From Alicyclobacillus sp. SO9 (lineage in GTDB: Bacteria; Bacillota; Bacilli; Alicyclobacillales; Alicyclobacillaceae): 64,000 bases of DNA. The notes below the pieces were generated by a model. That model searched no databases. It was not told where the DNA came from and was given only the letters and a program-made list of their open reading frames with translations. The position numbers were made by a program, and so were the translations under genes. This document shows, piece by piece, positions 22,505 through 34,400 of this stretch. The stretch spans positions 1,736,001 through 1,800,000 of the forward strand of contig NZ_CP066339.1 in NCBI RefSeq assembly GCF_016406125.1, given 5' to 3'. Every line of letters starts with the position of its first letter. Position 1 is the stretch's first letter.

Positions 22505-24910
22505 GTGATTGACAATGTACGCAAAGCGGCGGTATTGGGAGCCGGTGTAATGGGTGCCGCAATTGCCGCACACTTGGCAAATGCGGGTATAAAAGTGGTA
22601 TTACTCGACATTGTGCCGCCGAAACTCAGTGAAGAAGATAATGCAAAAGGTCTGACACTACAGGACAAGGCAGTACGAAATCGGTTTGCAACCAAGGGTT
22701 TGGCTGCAGCAAGGAAGGTCAAGCCAGCTGCTTTTTATGATGTTGACGATGCCGCGTTAATTGAGGTTGGAAACCTTGAAGACGATTTAGGAAAACTAAG
22801 AGATTGTGACTGGGTCATTGAAGTAGTTGTAGAGAACCTGGAAGTGAAGCAGCAATTGCTGGAGCGTGTGGAACAGGCTGTTGGCCCCGAGACCATTGTC
22901 AGTTCCAACACATCGGGGATTTCAATTGAAAAGATGAGCCAGAATTGCAGTCTGGAGTTTCGCCAGCGCTTTCTCGGAACGCATTTTTTCAATCCGCCTC
23001 GCTACATGAAATTGCTTGAAATCATTCCTGGTCCAGATACCCGCCCTGAAATCGTTTCCTTGATGCAATCTATCGGCGAACGCATTCTCGGCAAGGGTGT
23101 GGTCCTGGCAAAAGATACACCCAACTTTATTGCCAACAGAATTGGCACGTATGGGTTGCTCATCACACTTTCCGCAATGGAAGCATACGAACTCGGTGTT
23201 GACGAAGTAGACGCAGTGACTGGTCCTGCAATGGGACGTCCAAAAAGCGCTACATTCCGAACGCTGGATTTGGTCGGATTGGATACATTTGTTCATGTTG
23301 CGAAGAATGTTCAGCAGTCCGTTACCCGAGATTGGGAAAAGCAGGCGTTTGCTGTACCTGACTATATCCAAAAGATGCTGGACAATGGCTGGATTGGAGA
23401 AAAGGCAGGTCAAGGATTCTTCAAACGCGTGAAAAATGAAAATGGAAAGGAAATTCACGCACTGGATTTAACGACTTTGGACTACCGGCTGCGTCGAAAA
23501 TTGAAATCTTCTTCGTTGGATGCGGCAAAACGAGCCAAAGGTGTGCAGGCAAAGATTTCAACACTGGTTTATGGAAAAGACAAAGCCAGTCAATTTGCGT
23601 GGGACATTTTAAAGAAGGTTCTTCTTTACACAGCCACAATCCAAACTGAAATTGCAGATGATATCGTTGCTGTCGACAATGCCATGAAATGGGGATTCAA
23701 TTGGGACTTGGGCCCCTATGAAACCTGGGATGCCATCGGCGTCGAAAAATCAGTACAGAGGATGCGTGATGAAGGAGACACCATTCCTGAATTCGTAGAG
23801 CAACTTCTGTCATCAGGAAAAACCTCTTTCTACGAGAGTACGGATCATCACAACATCGAATTTTATGTTGGCAATGGAGAGTTTCGCAAGCAGACGGAGA
23901 ATCCAGAACACCTGTCGTTGGCAACGTTAAAAGCGCAAGGAAAGGTGATTAAGAAGAATTCCGGTGCCAGCCTCATCGATATGGGAGACGGTGTAGCTTG
24001 TCTGGAATTTCACTCTCCAAAACAGGCGATTGGTGCCGATGTAATACAGATGATGGACTTTTCGGTGGATGAGGTATCGCGAAACTGGGATGCCCTGGTC
24101 ATCGGCAACGAAGCTCCGAATTTTTGTGTCGGAGCAAACCTGATGTTGATGCTGATGGAGGCGCAGGACGAAAATTGGCAGGACATCAACGCCATTGTGC
24201 AGCAGTTCCAGAATGCAGCGATGAAACTGAAGTACTCTGACAAACCTGTCGTAGCTGCACCGTTCAGCATGGCTCTTGGTGGAGGCATGGAAGTGTGTTT
24301 CCCAGCCGATCACATTCAGGCAGCTGCAGAAAGCTACGTAGGCTTGGTTGAAGTTGGTGTGGGCCTGATTCCTGGCGGAGGCGGCAACAAGGAGATGCTG
24401 CTTCGTGCCAATGAACACGTGCAAGGTGGAGCCGATGTACGACTTGAAAATTATGTTGCGAAAGCCTTTGAAGCTGTTGCCACTGCAAAGGTATCTACCA
24501 GTGCCAAGGATGCTAAGAAAATCGGGTATTTGCGGCAATCAGACGGTATTACGCTGAACCGGGATTTTCTCCTCCACGATGCGAAACAAAGAGCACTGGG
24601 AATGGCGAAGTCGGGCTACCAGAGAAAAGTGGAAAAACTCGTTCCTGTTGTTGGTGAAGCGGGCGCTGCTCTTCTTAAAACGGGCGTAGAAGCCATGAAG
24701 CAAAGCGGTTACGTCTCTAACCACGACGTGGTAATCGCCCATCACCTTATTAATGTCATGACTGGCGGTGCTGTACCCCGCGGTACGCTGGTAACAGAAC
24801 AGTACCTGCTGGATTTGGAACGGGAGGCATTTCTGAGCTTGATTGGGGAGATGAAAACCCAGCAGAGAATGCAGCACATGTTGACAACTGGGAAACCACT
24901 TCGTAACTGA
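22505..24910 (+). CDS. fadN: 3-hydroxyacyl-CoA dehydrogenase / enoyl-CoA hydratase FadN
   Basis: About 801 residues from GTG 22505 (AGAGGGGG upstream; a TTG at 22472 lies before that site). The N-terminal NAD-binding domain has [29 protein letters not shown] and [18 protein letters not shown] mark the dehydrogenase. The C-terminal half is a crotonase domain ([30 protein letters not shown]). The end [13 protein letters not shown] matches Bacillus FadN almost exactly. Domain order (dehydrogenase first) is that of FadN, not E. coli FadB. It is first in a fadN-fadA-fadE cluster for beta-oxidation. Confidence 0.96.
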   Translation: MIDNVRKAAVLGAGVMGAAIAAHLANAGIKVVLLDIVPPKLSEEDNAKGLTLQDKAVRNRFATKGLAAARKVKPAAFYDVDDAALIEVGNLEDDLGKLRDCDWVIEVVVENLEVKQQLLERVEQAVGPETIVSSNTSGISIEKMSQNCSLEFRQRFLGTHFFNPPRYMKLLEIIPGPDTRPEIVSLMQSIGERILGKGVVLAKDTPNFIANRIGTYGLLITLSAMEAYELGVDEVDAVTGPAMGRPKSATFRTLDLVGLDTFVHVAKNVQQSVTRDWEKQAFAVPDYIQKMLDNGWIGEKAGQGFFKRVKNENGKEIHALDLTTLDYRLRRKLKSSSLDAAKRAKGVQAKISTLVYGKDKASQFAWDILKKVLLYTATIQTEIADDIVAVDNAMKWGFNWDLGPYETWDAIGVEKSVQRMRDEGDTIPEFVEQLLSSGKTSFYESTDHHNIEFYVGNGEFRKQTENPEHLSLATLKAQGKVIKKNSGASLIDMGDGVACLEFHSPKQAIGADVIQMMDFSVDEVSRNWDALVIGNEAPNFCVGANLMLMLMEAQDENWQDINAIVQQFQNAAMKLKYSDKPVVAAPFSMALGGGMEVCFPADHIQAAAESYVGLVEVGVGLIPGGGGNKEMLLRANEHVQGGADVRLENYVAKAFEAVATAKVSTSAKDAKKIGYLRQSDGITLNRDFLLHDAKQRALGMAKSGYQRKVEKLVPVVGEAGAALLKTGVEAMKQSGYVSNHDVVIAHHLINVMTGGAVPRGTLVTEQYLLDLEREAFLSLIGEMKTQQRMQHMLTTGKPLRN

Positions 24911-24924
24911 CAGGAGGTTGGACA

Positions 24925-26106
24925 ATGAAGGAAGCTGTAATCGTCGCCGCGGCCCGGACGGCCATAGGAAAGGCACCGAAAGGAGCACTTCGAAATTCAC
25001 GTCCGGACGATTTGGGCGCACTTGTAGTACAGGATTTACTGCGGCGGGCGCCGGAAGTAAAACCTGAAGAGATAGAAGATGTGGTTATGGGTTGTGCCAT
25101 ACCGGAGGCTGAGCAAGGGATGAATGTCGGCAGAATCATTGCTTTACGATCCGGTTTGCCGACCACAGTGCCAGGTGTGACTGTCAATCGCTTTTGTTCC
25201 TCTGGTCTTCAGACGATTGCAATGGCTGGTCAGCAAATCATGACGGGCTTTGCTGATACCCTGATTGCTGGCGGTGTCGAGACCATGAGCATGGTTCCCA
25301 TGGGCGGGTACAACATTTCGCCTAATCCGTATTTGGTGGATAGCAATTCTGCTGCCTACATGGGAATGGGACACACAGCAGAAGAAGTGGCTCGCAGATT
25401 CGGGATCAGCCGTGAAGACCAGGATGCATTTGCTCTTCGCAGCCACCAGCGTGCTGCGAAGGCCATCGCCGAAGGGAAATTTAAAGGTGAGATTGTTCCT
25501 GTAACCGTAAAGGAAGCAAAGATGGGCAAAGACGGCAGTATGCAGATGAAAGAATGGGTCTTTGACACAGACGAAGGTGTACGTTACGACACATCCATCG
25601 AGGCATTGGCGAAATTGCGCCCCGCTTTCCATGTTAAGGGCAGTGTCACCGCAGGCAATTCTTCACAGACCAGTGATGGTGCGGCCGCTGTTTTAATGAT
25701 GTCTGCTGACAGGGCGAAGGAACTGGGATTAAAGCCTTTGGCAGCGTTTCGTTCCTTTGCTGTTGCAGGTGTCGATCCCGATATTATGGGCGTAGGCCCG
25801 GTCGAAGCCGTACCGAAGGCTCTGAAGATAGCCGGCATCAGTCTGGATGACATTGATGTCATCGAACTGAACGAAGCATTTGCGTCGCAGTCACTGCATG
25901 TGATTCGCACACTGGGCCTGGATGAAGAGAAGACCAATGTCAATGGCGGTGCCATCGCATTGGGTCACCCTCTGGGATGCACCGGAGGGCGTTTGACGGT
26001 TTCCATCTTAAACGAGTTGGAACGCCGGAACGGCAGATATGGACTTGTCACAATGTGTATTGGCGGCGGCATGGGAGCAGCTGGTGTGTTTGAGCGTTTA
26101 GACTAA
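24925..26106 (+). CDS. fadA: Acetyl-CoA C-acyltransferase FadA
   Basis: 393 residues, 14 bp after fadN, with AGGAGG nine bases before ATG. Thiolase with nucleophile Cys in [15 protein letters not shown] (about 91), catalytic His in [16 protein letters not shown] and the second Cys in [13 protein letters not shown]. It performs the final thiolytic step of beta-oxidation. Operon position next to fadN and fadE favours the degradative enzyme over a biosynthetic acetoacetyl-CoA thiolase. Confidence 0.95.
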   Translation: MKEAVIVAAARTAIGKAPKGALRNSRPDDLGALVVQDLLRRAPEVKPEEIEDVVMGCAIPEAEQGMNVGRIIALRSGLPTTVPGVTVNRFCSSGLQTIAMAGQQIMTGFADTLIAGGVETMSMVPMGGYNISPNPYLVDSNSAAYMGMGHTAEEVARRFGISREDQDAFALRSHQRAAKAIAEGKFKGEIVPVTVKEAKMGKDGSMQMKEWVFDTDEGVRYDTSIEALAKLRPAFHVKGSVTAGNSSQTSDGAAAVLMMSADRAKELGLKPLAAFRSFAVAGVDPDIMGVGPVEAVPKALKIAGISLDDIDVIELNEAFASQSLHVIRTLGLDEEKTNVNGGAIALGHPLGCTGGRLTVSILNELERRNGRYGLVTMCIGGGMGAAGVFERLD

Positions 26107-26126
26107 TTCAACGCCAAGACGAAGGT

Positions 26127-26174
26127 TTGTCAGATTACAAGCCTGACTGGTTGTCAGACTACAAGCCTGACTAA
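26127..26174 (+). repeat. Two tandem 24-bp units, each a GTCAG/CTGAC hairpin
   Basis: TTGTCAGATTACAAGCCTGA (26127 on) is repeated with one change at 26151. Each copy contains GTCAG and CTGAC as a short inverted repeat. They lie in the 144-bp gap between fadA and fadE and might attenuate or process the fad transcript. Confidence 0.75.
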
Positions 26175-26250
26175 GTGGTTCCGTTTTACAAGATAACTTC
26201 AATCGTTGTTTGATTTTATTTGATTTGCGATATGCAGGGGAGGAGAAGTC

Positions 26251-28023
26251 ATGGGTACAAGTGAGCGACATTTAACTAAAGGGGGAGCGTTCTTAATTGA
26301 AGAAACGCTTCCGGAGAACATCTTTACGCCAGAGGATTTTACACAAGAACACCGTATGATTGACGATACAACTCGTTCATTCGTTGAAGGTGAAATTGTT
26401 CCAAATCAAGAACAATTGGAACACCAGGACTGGGACTTGACAGTAAAGTTGCTGAAAAAAGCTGGAGACTTGGGTCTGCTTGGCGCTGATGTGCCTGAAG
26501 ACTACGATGGGCTAGGCGCAGATAAGGTGACTTCAGCCATTATTACTGAGAACATTACACGCGGAGGGTCTTTTGCGCTGTCTCATGGGGCTCATGTAGG
26601 AATCGGATCACTGCCAATTGTATTTTTTGGTAATGAAGAACAGAAGAAAAAATACTTGCCCCAATTAGCCATGGGTGAAAAGATTGCAGCATATGCTCTG
26701 ACTGAACCCGAATCCGGTTCTGATGCATTGGGCGCAAAGACCACAGCAACCCTCTCAGAGGATGGAAAGTACTACATCCTCAACGGAACAAAACAGTTTA
26801 TCACGAATTCTGCCTTTGCAGATCTGTTTGTCGTATACGCCAAGATTGACGGGGAGAAGTTCTCCGCATTTATTGTTGAACGCGACTTTGAGGGCGTTTC
26901 TACAGGGCCTGAAGAAAAGAAGATGGGCATTAAAGCTTCTTCAACCCGTCCTCTGATTCTGGAAGATGCCAAGGTTCCAGTAGAAAACTTATTGGGTGAA
27001 GCAGGGCGCGGACACGTCATTGCGTTCAACATTTTGAACATCGGCCGGTATAAGCTTGCAGTCGGCTGCGTGGGCGGCATTAAGTCGGCCATCGAGACCT
27101 CTGTGAAATATGCAAAAGATAGAAAGCAGTTTAAGACTCCGATTGTAAACTTCCCACTGATTCAAAAGAAAATTGCTGACATGAATATTCGCGGATATGT
27201 CGCAGAGAGCATGTGTTACCGTTCCACTGGCGATATTGACGGACAGTTAGCTCAGCTAGGTTCGGCCAACGACGGCAAAGTCGTGGCAAAAGCCATTGAA
27301 GAATACGCACTAGAGTGTTCGGTCAATAAGGTTTACGCTTCTGAAGCTTTGGATTTTGTTGTGGATGAAGGCGTTCAGATTCACGGCGGATACGGCTTTA
27401 TTCAGGAATATCCAATTGAGCGTATGTACCGCGACTCTCGTATTAATCGTATTTTTGAAGGGACCAACGAGATTAACCGACTGTTGATTCCAGATATGCT
27501 TCTGCGGAAAGCCCTAAAGGGAGAATTACCGCTTCTGCAGGCAGCACAAGGTCTACAGGAAGAGTTAATGGGTATGCTTCCCATGCCGGATGAAAGCGAA
27601 ACGTTTGGAGCAGAACGGCACATTCTCGAAATGATGAAGAAAGTATTCCTTTTTGTCGGTGGAACCGCCGTCCAAAAATACGAGCAGGCACTGAAGGACG
27701 AACAGGAGATTTTGGCTGATTTGGCCGACATGATTGCTGAGATCTATGCACTCGAGAGCGCCTTGCTCCGGGCAGAGAAAGAACTGGACAACGGAAAAGA
27801 TGCAGACAACAAGGTTGAGATGGTTCAGGTCTATTCTCGCGAAGCCATGACTCGCATGGACGGGTTTGCCAAGAATGTGCTGGCAGCAATGGAAGAAGGA
27901 GATACACTCCGTACGCAGCTTGCCGTTCTTCGCAAATTGACACGCTTCCAGCCAGTCAATGCACGGGACTTGAAACGCCGTATTGCCAATCGGGTGATTG
28001 AAGCAGAACAGTACCAGGCTTAA
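26251..28023 (+). CDS. fadE: Acyl-CoA dehydrogenase FadE
   Basis: 590 residues from ATG 26251, with GGGGAGGAG upstream. Acyl-CoA dehydrogenase core with FAD-contact segment [36 protein letters not shown], and the catalytic Glu in [22 protein letters not shown]-terminal helical extension of about 170 residues is typical of the Bacillus FadE/YusJ group, which is longer than the 380-residue short-chain enzymes. First step of beta-oxidation. It is separated from fadA by a hairpin-bearing gap and ends before a bidirectional terminator. Confidence 0.95.
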   Translation: MGTSERHLTKGGAFLIEETLPENIFTPEDFTQEHRMIDDTTRSFVEGEIVPNQEQLEHQDWDLTVKLLKKAGDLGLLGADVPEDYDGLGADKVTSAIITENITRGGSFALSHGAHVGIGSLPIVFFGNEEQKKKYLPQLAMGEKIAAYALTEPESGSDALGAKTTATLSEDGKYYILNGTKQFITNSAFADLFVVYAKIDGEKFSAFIVERDFEGVSTGPEEKKMGIKASSTRPLILEDAKVPVENLLGEAGRGHVIAFNILNIGRYKLAVGCVGGIKSAIETSVKYAKDRKQFKTPIVNFPLIQKKIADMNIRGYVAESMCYRSTGDIDGQLAQLGSANDGKVVAKAIEEYALECSVNKVYASEALDFVVDEGVQIHGGYGFIQEYPIERMYRDSRINRIFEGTNEINRLLIPDMLLRKALKGELPLLQAAQGLQEELMGMLPMPDESETFGAERHILEMMKKVFLFVGGTAVQKYEQALKDEQEILADLADMIAEIYALESALLRAEKELDNGKDADNKVEMVQVYSREAMTRMDGFAKNVLAAMEEGDTLRTQLAVLRKLTRFQPVNARDLKRRIANRVIEAEQYQA

Positions 28024-28141
28024 CGATTTACACTTGTGTATGGATGACCTATTGGCTTTAGAACTTGAGATGAACCGTTCGGATGAACCATTGGCTTAAG
28101 CTTTTGGGACGACGATTTGTCACTGTATGTATCATTCAAGC

Positions 28142-28190
28142 AAAAAGGGGTCGCGGCTGCCAAATTTGTGACAGCCTGCGACCCTTCTTT
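28142..28190. terminator. Bidirectional terminator between fadE and LysM-3D gene
   Basis: AAGGGGTCGC-GGCTG pairs with CAGCC-TGCGACCCTT, with A/T-rich sequence on both sides (CAAAAAGG and TTCTTTGTCTT). It serves the convergent fadE and the cell-wall gene. Confidence 0.85.
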
Positions 28191-28264
28191 GTCTTACTGC
28201 AACTCCCTAGCTTTCTTGTCTTACTGCAGCCTTGCTTGCTGTCTACAGTATTGATGGTTCCAGC

Positions 28265-29005
28265 CTAGTTTTGACCTGAAAGAGGAATATGGAACCAGTT
28301 TGGCAAAATGTAAACTTTCTTATGGTGCTGTACACCGAACTTTACAGCTGTAGAGCGACTGTTGTAGAAGATATCAATATGGTCTCCCTTGATAGCACCG
28401 CCAGTATCTTCTGCTACACGGTAACCCACGCCGGGAATATAAAGCTTCGTTCCATATGGAATGACGTTTGGGTCTACGGCAACAGTGACTCCTTGTTGAG
28501 CGGTCTGCCCTGTGGACGTGACTCCGTATGCAGGACTGCTAGGTGATTTTCCAGTTGACAGGGGACCTGCCGTGTATGCAGTCAAGGTACAGTAGATGAC
28601 TCTGCTGTCACTGAGGGCAATGCTTTTCGTCGAACGTGAAGTCGAACTTGAAGACGAACCTGCACTCCCACTTAAAGATACTTTCCCCTGTGAACGTTCG
28701 GTCGGGACCGAATTAGAACTACTATTTGACCCATTCCAAACACTGAATTTTAGTACTTTTCCAATCTGCAGCAGTCTAGGATTCACAATATGGTTTTGGG
28801 ATATCAAATCCTTTAGTGCAACATGTAACTGGTGGGCCAGGTTCCACAGTGTATCCCCTTTTTTCACAGTATATGTTTGTACATTCTTAGATGCTGGTGG
28901 TACCATTTGTTGAGATGAATTGGAACGGACGGACGCTAAACTGATGATGGGTGCTGTCACAGAGAAGAACGCCATAGTCAGCCATATCAGTATTTTCCGA
29001 CGCAT
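28265..29005 (-). CDS. Secreted LysM and 3D-domain cell-wall protein (YocH-like)
   Basis: 246 residues from ATG 29005, with GGGAGAGG five bases upstream. Signal peptide (IWLTMAFFSVTAPIISLASV), one LysM domain (YTVKKGDTLWNLAHQL, about 44-90), a Ser-rich linker (about 95-130) and a C-terminal 3D domain. The three Asp positions are seen in AVDPNVIPYGTKLYIP, EDTGGAIKGDHIDIF. 3D proteins such as YocH and the resuscitation factor-like group act as peptidoglycan-cleaving transglycosylases in stationary phase or germination. Bound to the wall through LysM. Confidence 0.9.
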   Translation of the reverse strand: MRRKILIWLTMAFFSVTAPIISLASVRSNSSQQMVPPASKNVQTYTVKKGDTLWNLAHQLHVALKDLISQNHIVNPRLLQIGKVLKFSVWNGSNSSSNSVPTERSQGKVSLSGSAGSSSSSTSRSTKSIALSDSRVIYCTLTAYTAGPLSTGKSPSSPAYGVTSTGQTAQQGVTVAVDPNVIPYGTKLYIPGVGYRVAEDTGGAIKGDHIDIFYNSRSTAVKFGVQHHKKVYILPNWFHIPLSGQN

Positions 29006-29250
29006 GAAAGCCTCTCCCTTTCTTTTTTGTCTATTACAGAACTGGTAACAATATGGACAAATTTGAAAGGGTTTAAACCTAGCGCCTCTATGTAACGGTG
29101 CTGGACAAGGTTATGTTCCAAACTATAATTAGGAGTTTGTTACGGCTTTGAGGTTTCAGGAGCGATGCTTCATGGCCAGTCACTGAGCGGGGGAATGTGA
29201 TAGATTTATTTCTAAGTAGGTATTGTAGCGGATCGGCGGGTCAATTTGTC

Positions 29251-29440
29251 GTTAAGCTCCCCACAGATGCCTATTTGCGTGATTAATGTCCATTTCCGGT
29301 GGATAAGCACCTGTGGGATCTCTATTCGGATACTACCGTCGAATTTGGGTTGAAATTGGGGTATTAAGCTCTTCTGGAGCGCCTATTTGCCTCTTTAGTA
29401 GTTATCAAAGACAAATAAGCCTGTCTGGGATCTCTATTTT
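29251..29440 (+). repeat. Array A1: four 26-nt units spaced 51, 61 and 51 bp
   Basis: Units start at 29252, 29303, 29364 and 29415. All are 26 nt and begin (A/T)TAAGC; the second and fourth end GGATCTCTATT. The sequences between them are unrelated. The 637-bp gap 29006-29642 that holds the array has no believable gene. It also contains two copies of AATAAAATTTGTATA (near 29537-29570) and the nfo terminator. The same family recurs at 55888-56080. Confidence 0.8.
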
Positions 29441-29570
29441 GGACACGTCTGCGACAGCTCCGCGACACGGACCTGTCACGGACCGTCACTTGGCCTGTCA
29501 GTGGCGCCCTCACTCTCCTGTGACGCACCTTTTCACAATAAAATTTGTATAGTAATAAAATTTGTATAAA

Positions 29571-29597
29571 AGAAAAAATCCGGTCTGCACCGGATTT
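29571..29597 (-). terminator. Terminator of nfo
   Basis: AAATCCGGT (29576-29584) and ACCGGATTT (29589-29597) form a nine-bp stem with CTGC loop. On the minus strand the stem is followed by a T-run, 46 bases after the nfo stop. Confidence 0.85.
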
Positions 29598-29642
29598 ACT
29601 CCATTTCCCCTATAAGTGACAATTTTATCTTAAGCGTCATCC

Positions 29643-30506
29643 TTACTCTTGCGGCTTCCTGTCCAGAATTGCGTCAATCTCTGAGCGGTACTTGCCGCCG
29701 GGAGTCTCGAGAATTTGGGGTTTCCCACGGAGTGCTTCGTGGTGGACAATGTGTTTGATGGCTTCCAAACCAAGGGAGCCGTCGCCAATATTGGCGTGTC
29801 GGTCTTTTCTTGATTCAAACGGGTTTTTGGAATCATTGATGTGTGCAACCTTGAGCTTGTCCAAACCAATCACTTCATCAAATCGCTTCAGAAATCCATC
29901 GAAGTCGTTGACCACATCGTATCCGTAACTGTAGTTGTGGCAAGTGTCGATGCAGACGCCAAGTTTGTCACGGTGCTCGACAAGATTCATAATTTCAGAA
30001 ATTTGTTCCAACGAGTTGCCAACTTTGGAACCGTCTCCGGCCATGGTTTCAAGACACAGGTGCAGGTTTTCGTCTCCGCTGAGGATGCGATTTAAGCCAT
30101 CTGCAATTCGCTTGATGGCGTAGTCTTCACCTTCTCCGACATGGCTGCCCGGATGCATGACAATATAGTTCAATCCCAAGTATTCGACTCGTCTGATTTC
30201 TTCCGAGAGGACGTCAACGCCGTACTGCCAAGTCTCTTCCTTCGGACTTGCCAGGTTGACGAGGTAGGAAAGGTGAACAACGGGATCGTAGATGCCGTGT
30301 TCCTTCATTAACTCCCATGCTTCATCGCGGTTAAAATCTTCAATGGGGCGGGCTTTGCCGCCGCGGTTACTGCGGGTATAAATCATATATGTGTTTGCAT
30401 CGTACTCTATGGTCTCTTTCACGGCCGCCAGCAATCCTGTCTTTGCAATGGATACGTTGGCGCCGAGAAGTATGTCCGGCACGCGTTGGGACGACTTCTC
30501 CGTCAT
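29643..30506 (-). CDS. nfo: Endonuclease IV (AP endonuclease Nfo)
   Basis: 287 residues from ATG 30506, with AGGAGGAT nine bases upstream. TIM-barrel AP endonuclease with its zinc ligands in conserved surroundings: VHLSYLVNLASP, VMHPGSH, LCLETMAGDGSKVG, CIDTCHNYSYGYD and HINDSKNPFESRKDRHANIG. Cuts abasic sites and 3'-blocked ends in base excision repair. The usual His-Thr-Phe after CIDTC is HNY here, a mild variation. Single-gene unit with its own terminator. Confidence 0.95.
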   Translation of the reverse strand: MTEKSSQRVPDILLGANVSIAKTGLLAAVKETIEYDANTYMIYTRSNRGGKARPIEDFNRDEAWELMKEHGIYDPVVHLSYLVNLASPKEETWQYGVDVLSEEIRRVEYLGLNYIVMHPGSHVGEGEDYAIKRIADGLNRILSGDENLHLCLETMAGDGSKVGNSLEQISEIMNLVEHRDKLGVCIDTCHNYSYGYDVVNDFDGFLKRFDEVIGLDKLKVAHINDSKNPFESRKDRHANIGDGSLGLEAIKHIVHHEALRGKPQILETPGGKYRSEIDAILDRKPQE

Positions 30507-30636
30507 GGTTTAGCATCCTCCTAATTCAACTCTGTGTTTCTTTCATTCTCGTTTTGTCCCTACCAGAATACCAGTGTTCATCGTAAAGATAAAACCTTGA
30601 CGGTAATTTCATGAGTCGTTACACTTGAAACAGGAA

Positions 30637-30654
30637 ACTGAACGAGCGCTCAGT
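30637..30654 (+). promoter_or_regulatory. Imperfect 18-bp palindrome before the TetR gene
   Basis: ACTGAACGAGCGCTCAGT has matching ends (ACTGA/TCAGT) and an AGCGCT core. It lies about 90 bp before the TetR-family start. Autoregulation is a reasonable guess. It differs from the fadN palindrome. Confidence 0.4.
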
Positions 30655-30741
30655 CGACTAAGAGCCGGCAACTGAACTCCAAACGAAGAGACAGGTGGTT
30701 GAGTGCAAAAGGTGAGGGACTGGTGAAAGAGGTGCGGCAAA

Positions 30742-31368
30742 ATGGGCTCGGTCCATATTCAGAGTAATGTTAAGGATCCTAAAAAAGTTGAGATGAGACG
30801 AGCACAGATTGTCGCTGCTGCGGTGAAACTGTTTATTAAGAAGGGGTTTCATCCCACCACAACGCGGGAGATTGCGAAGGCGAGCGGTCTTTCAACCGGA
30901 TTGTTGTATGAGTACGTGCAGTCCAAAGAAGACATTCTCTTTCTCGTTTGCCGTCACATTCACGAGGAAGTAGAAACCCGTGTTGAAGGCAGTTTGACAG
31001 AGACTGGACAAGGGAGTCAGCGCCTTCGCGAAGCCATTTGGTCACTGTTTACAGCCATTGATTCAATGCCTGATGAAGTGTTGCTGATTTATCAGGAAAG
31101 CAAGTCCCTTCCAAAAGATTTTTTGTCTGAGGTGCTGGGTAAAGAGTCCGAAATCACTGGGATTTTTGAGACGCTGATTTATGAAGGGATTGCCGATAGC
31201 AGCTTAGACGTCGATGAAAATGCTGTACCGATTCTGGCACATCAAATTGTGGTAACCGGGCAGATGTGGGCGTTCCGTAGATGGGCTCTGCGCGACGTTG
31301 ACTTTCATACATTCGCAAAAGTACAAGTGGATTCACTGATGCATGCCTGCGGGAACCGTGTCAGCTAG
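30742..31368 (+). CDS. TetR family regulator, probably of acyl-CoA metabolism
   Basis: 208 residues, with GAGGTG upstream of ATG 30742. The N-terminal helix-turn-helix spans about residues 20-65 (IVAAAVKLFIKKGF, TTTREIAKASGLSTGLLYEY, SKEDILF), and the rest is the ligand-binding helical bundle. It sits 118 bp before icmF and 2.7 kb from the fad operon. TetR proteins in this setting commonly sense acyl-CoAs, so control of icmF is likely and of fadNAE possible. No target is proven. Confidence 0.88.
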   Translation: MGSVHIQSNVKDPKKVEMRRAQIVAAAVKLFIKKGFHPTTTREIAKASGLSTGLLYEYVQSKEDILFLVCRHIHEEVETRVEGSLTETGQGSQRLREAIWSLFTAIDSMPDEVLLIYQESKSLPKDFLSEVLGKESEITGIFETLIYEGIADSSLDVDENAVPILAHQIVVTGQMWAFRRWALRDVDFHTFAKVQVDSLMHACGNRVS

Positions 31369-31486
31369 CGGTTAACAAGTGAATGTGGCCGGTGCGTCCT
31401 CGGCTGCTCAGACACAGAAGCGGCGACAAAAAACGATTGAAATGGCACAGGCTAACTGTAAGAGATATGGGGAGGAGATGTACGTA

Positions 31487-34400
31487 ATGGCATCAACGCA
31501 AAACAGTTCTGCAATGAAGACGACGAAACAATCCAGTTCAAACAAATCTTATAAGGTGAAAAATGCAGTGCGTTTTGTAACCGCTTCAAGTTTGTTCGAC
31601 GGTCACGACGCATCCATTAACATCATGCGTCGAATCATTCAGCAGTTGGGTGGGGAAGTGATTCACCTTGGTCACAATCGATCGGTTGATGAAATCGTCA
31701 CAGCCGCCATCCAGGAAGACGCTCAGGGGATTGCGGTCAGTTCTTACCAGGGCGGGCACATGGAGTTTTTCAAATACATGTACGACTTGCTCCAGGAGCG
31801 GGGCGCCTCGCATATCAAGGTTTTTGGCGGCGGCGGCGGTGTCATTGTGCCGGACGAAATCCGGGAATTGGAAAGCTACGGCATCAGCAAGATTTTTTCG
31901 CCTGACGACGGCCGCAGACTCGGCCTAAAGGGTATGATTCAAGCCATGGTTGAAGCATGCGACTTTCCGACTGTCACAGATGCGGAGGGACTCTTGCAGG
32001 AACTGGACCCGCAGCACCCTGCCACTGTGGCGAAGCTGATTACCTTTGCTGAACAGAAAGACAGCATGGATTCCAACCACTATAAAAACGTGTTTTCCGC
32101 AATACGCGAGCGGGCAGGCCATACGCCAGTTCTGGGAATTACAGGTACAGGCGGCGCTGGAAAATCGTCTTTGACGGATGAACTGGTTCGGCGTTTTCTC
32201 ACTGACTTTGAGGATAAGACCGTTGCTATCTTCTCCATCGATCCCTCTAAGCAGAAGACGGGCGGCGCACTTTTGGGCGATCGCATTCGTATGAACGCCA
32301 TTCACCACCCGAATGTATACATGCGCAGCCTGGCCACCCGGGAGTCCCGCAGCGAATTGTCCGCGGCGGTCTCGGAAGCCATCGAAATAGCACGCTATGC
32401 TGGCTATGACTTGATTATTGTCGAGACGAGCGGCATTGGGCAGGGCGATGCGGATATCGTCTCTGTATCAGATGTATCTATGTACGTTATGACAGCAGAA
32501 TTCGGTGCACCCAGCCAATTGGAAAAAATTGATATGCTGGATTATGCAGACTTGGTGGCTATCAACAAGTTTGACAGGCGCGGCTCTGAAGATGCTCTTC
32601 GCCATGTGCGTAAACAAATGCAGCGAAACGGTGAGGACTTTTCAAAGAAGGTTGAAGATATGCCTGTGTACGGGACGATTGCCAGCCAGTTTAACGATCC
32701 AGGCACAAACATCCTCTACCGCAAACTCATTGACACCGTGAACGACAAAATGGGGTTAGCGTGGTCGAGCAGTTGGCCTGAGTTGGATAAGCGACAGAGT
32801 AAGACAGCCATTATTCCCGGTGAACGAGTTACTTATCTGCTGGACATTGTGAAGACCGTTCACGGTTACCGTCAGAATGCAGAGGATACAGCCGAGCAGG
32901 CTCGCAAAGCCTACCAGCTGCAGGGTACGCTGGAGCAGTTGAAGGCGTCTGAGAATGCTTCTGGGAATGCGTCTGAGCCAACCGTCGAGAAAACAACAGA
33001 GGCGCTGTCTGCGGTTGAATTCCTGTACAACGAACTGTGGAGTAAGCTGGATGACGAGGCTAAGGGAATTTTGAACGGATGGGAAGAAAAACGCAAAATT
33101 TACGCTGCCGATGAGCTTGTCACAAAGGTACGCGACAAGGAAATTCGCTCACCCCTCTTTACCACGTCTTTGTCCGGCTCACGAATTCCAAAAATCTCCC
33201 TTCCGAAATACAAGGACTGGGGCGACATTGTGCTTTGGAACCTGCTGGAAAACGTGCCTGGCGAGTTCCCGTATACGGCAGGGGTCTTCCCTTTGAAACG
33301 GAAGGAAGAAGAGCCGAAACGCCAGTTTGCCGGTGAAGGAACACCGGAGCGGACCAATCGCCGTTTCCACTATTTATCTGAGAACGATCCCGCAAAACGC
33401 CTGTCCACAGCTTTTGACAGCGTCACTTTGTACGGTGAAGACCCGGACTACCGCCCGGACATCTACGGCAAGGTGGGAGAGAGCGGCGTCAGCATTTGTT
33501 CGTTGGATGATATGAAGAAGCTCTATGCAGGCTTTGACTTGTGTGCACCGTCCACAAGTGTTTCCATGACCATCAACGGACCCGCTCCGATGATTCTGGC
33601 CATGTTTATGAATACGGCCATCAGTCAGCAGGTGGAAAAGTTTGAACAGGAGCAGGGCCGCAAAGCGACGGCTGAAGAATACCAGCAAATCAAGGAGAAG
33701 ACGCTGCAAACGGTTCGCGGTACCGTCCAGGCGGATATTCTTAAGGAAGACCAGGGTCAGAACACCTGCATCTTCTCCACAGAGTTCGCACTGCGCATGA
33801 TGGGAGATATTCAGCAGTATTTTATTGACCACAAGGTCCGCAACTACTACTCCGTCAGCATCAGCGGCTATCACATTGCTGAAGCAGGTGCCAACCCGAT
33901 TTCACAGTTGGCATTCACTTTGGCCAATGCCTTCACCTATGTGGAGTATTATCTCAGCCGCGGCATGAGCGTCGATGCGTTTGCCCCCAATCTGTCCTTT
34001 TTCTTCAGTAATGGGATGGATCCCGAATACACCGTCATTGGCCGCGTCGCACGCCGCATTTGGTCTGTTGTCATGCGTGACAAGTACGGCGCTAATCCGC
34101 GCAGCCAAAAGCTGAAGTATCACATTCAAACCTCCGGCCGCTCCTTGCACGCGCAGGAAATCGATTTTAACGATATCAGGACAACGCTGCAGGCCCTGAT
34201 TGCCATCTATGACAACTGCAACTCACTGCACACAAATGCTTACGACGAAGCCATTACGACGCCAACAGAAGAGTCTGTGCGCAGAGCCATGGCGATTCAG
34301 ATGATTGTCAATCGGGAGTTTGGTCTGGCCAAGAATGAGAATCCGCTGCAGGGTGCGTTTATCGTTGAAGAATTGACCGATCTCGTTGAAGAAGCAGTCA

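Noticed and set aside
29251-29440. CRISPR array
   Set aside because: Unit length and spacing look similar, but the units are too divergent, one pair in the related array is inverted, and no cas genes are present. The same holds for 41781-42023 and 55888-56080.
29313-29552. 79-codon plus-strand frame
   Set aside because: It lies within the array A1 units and has no ribosome site or recognisable domain.
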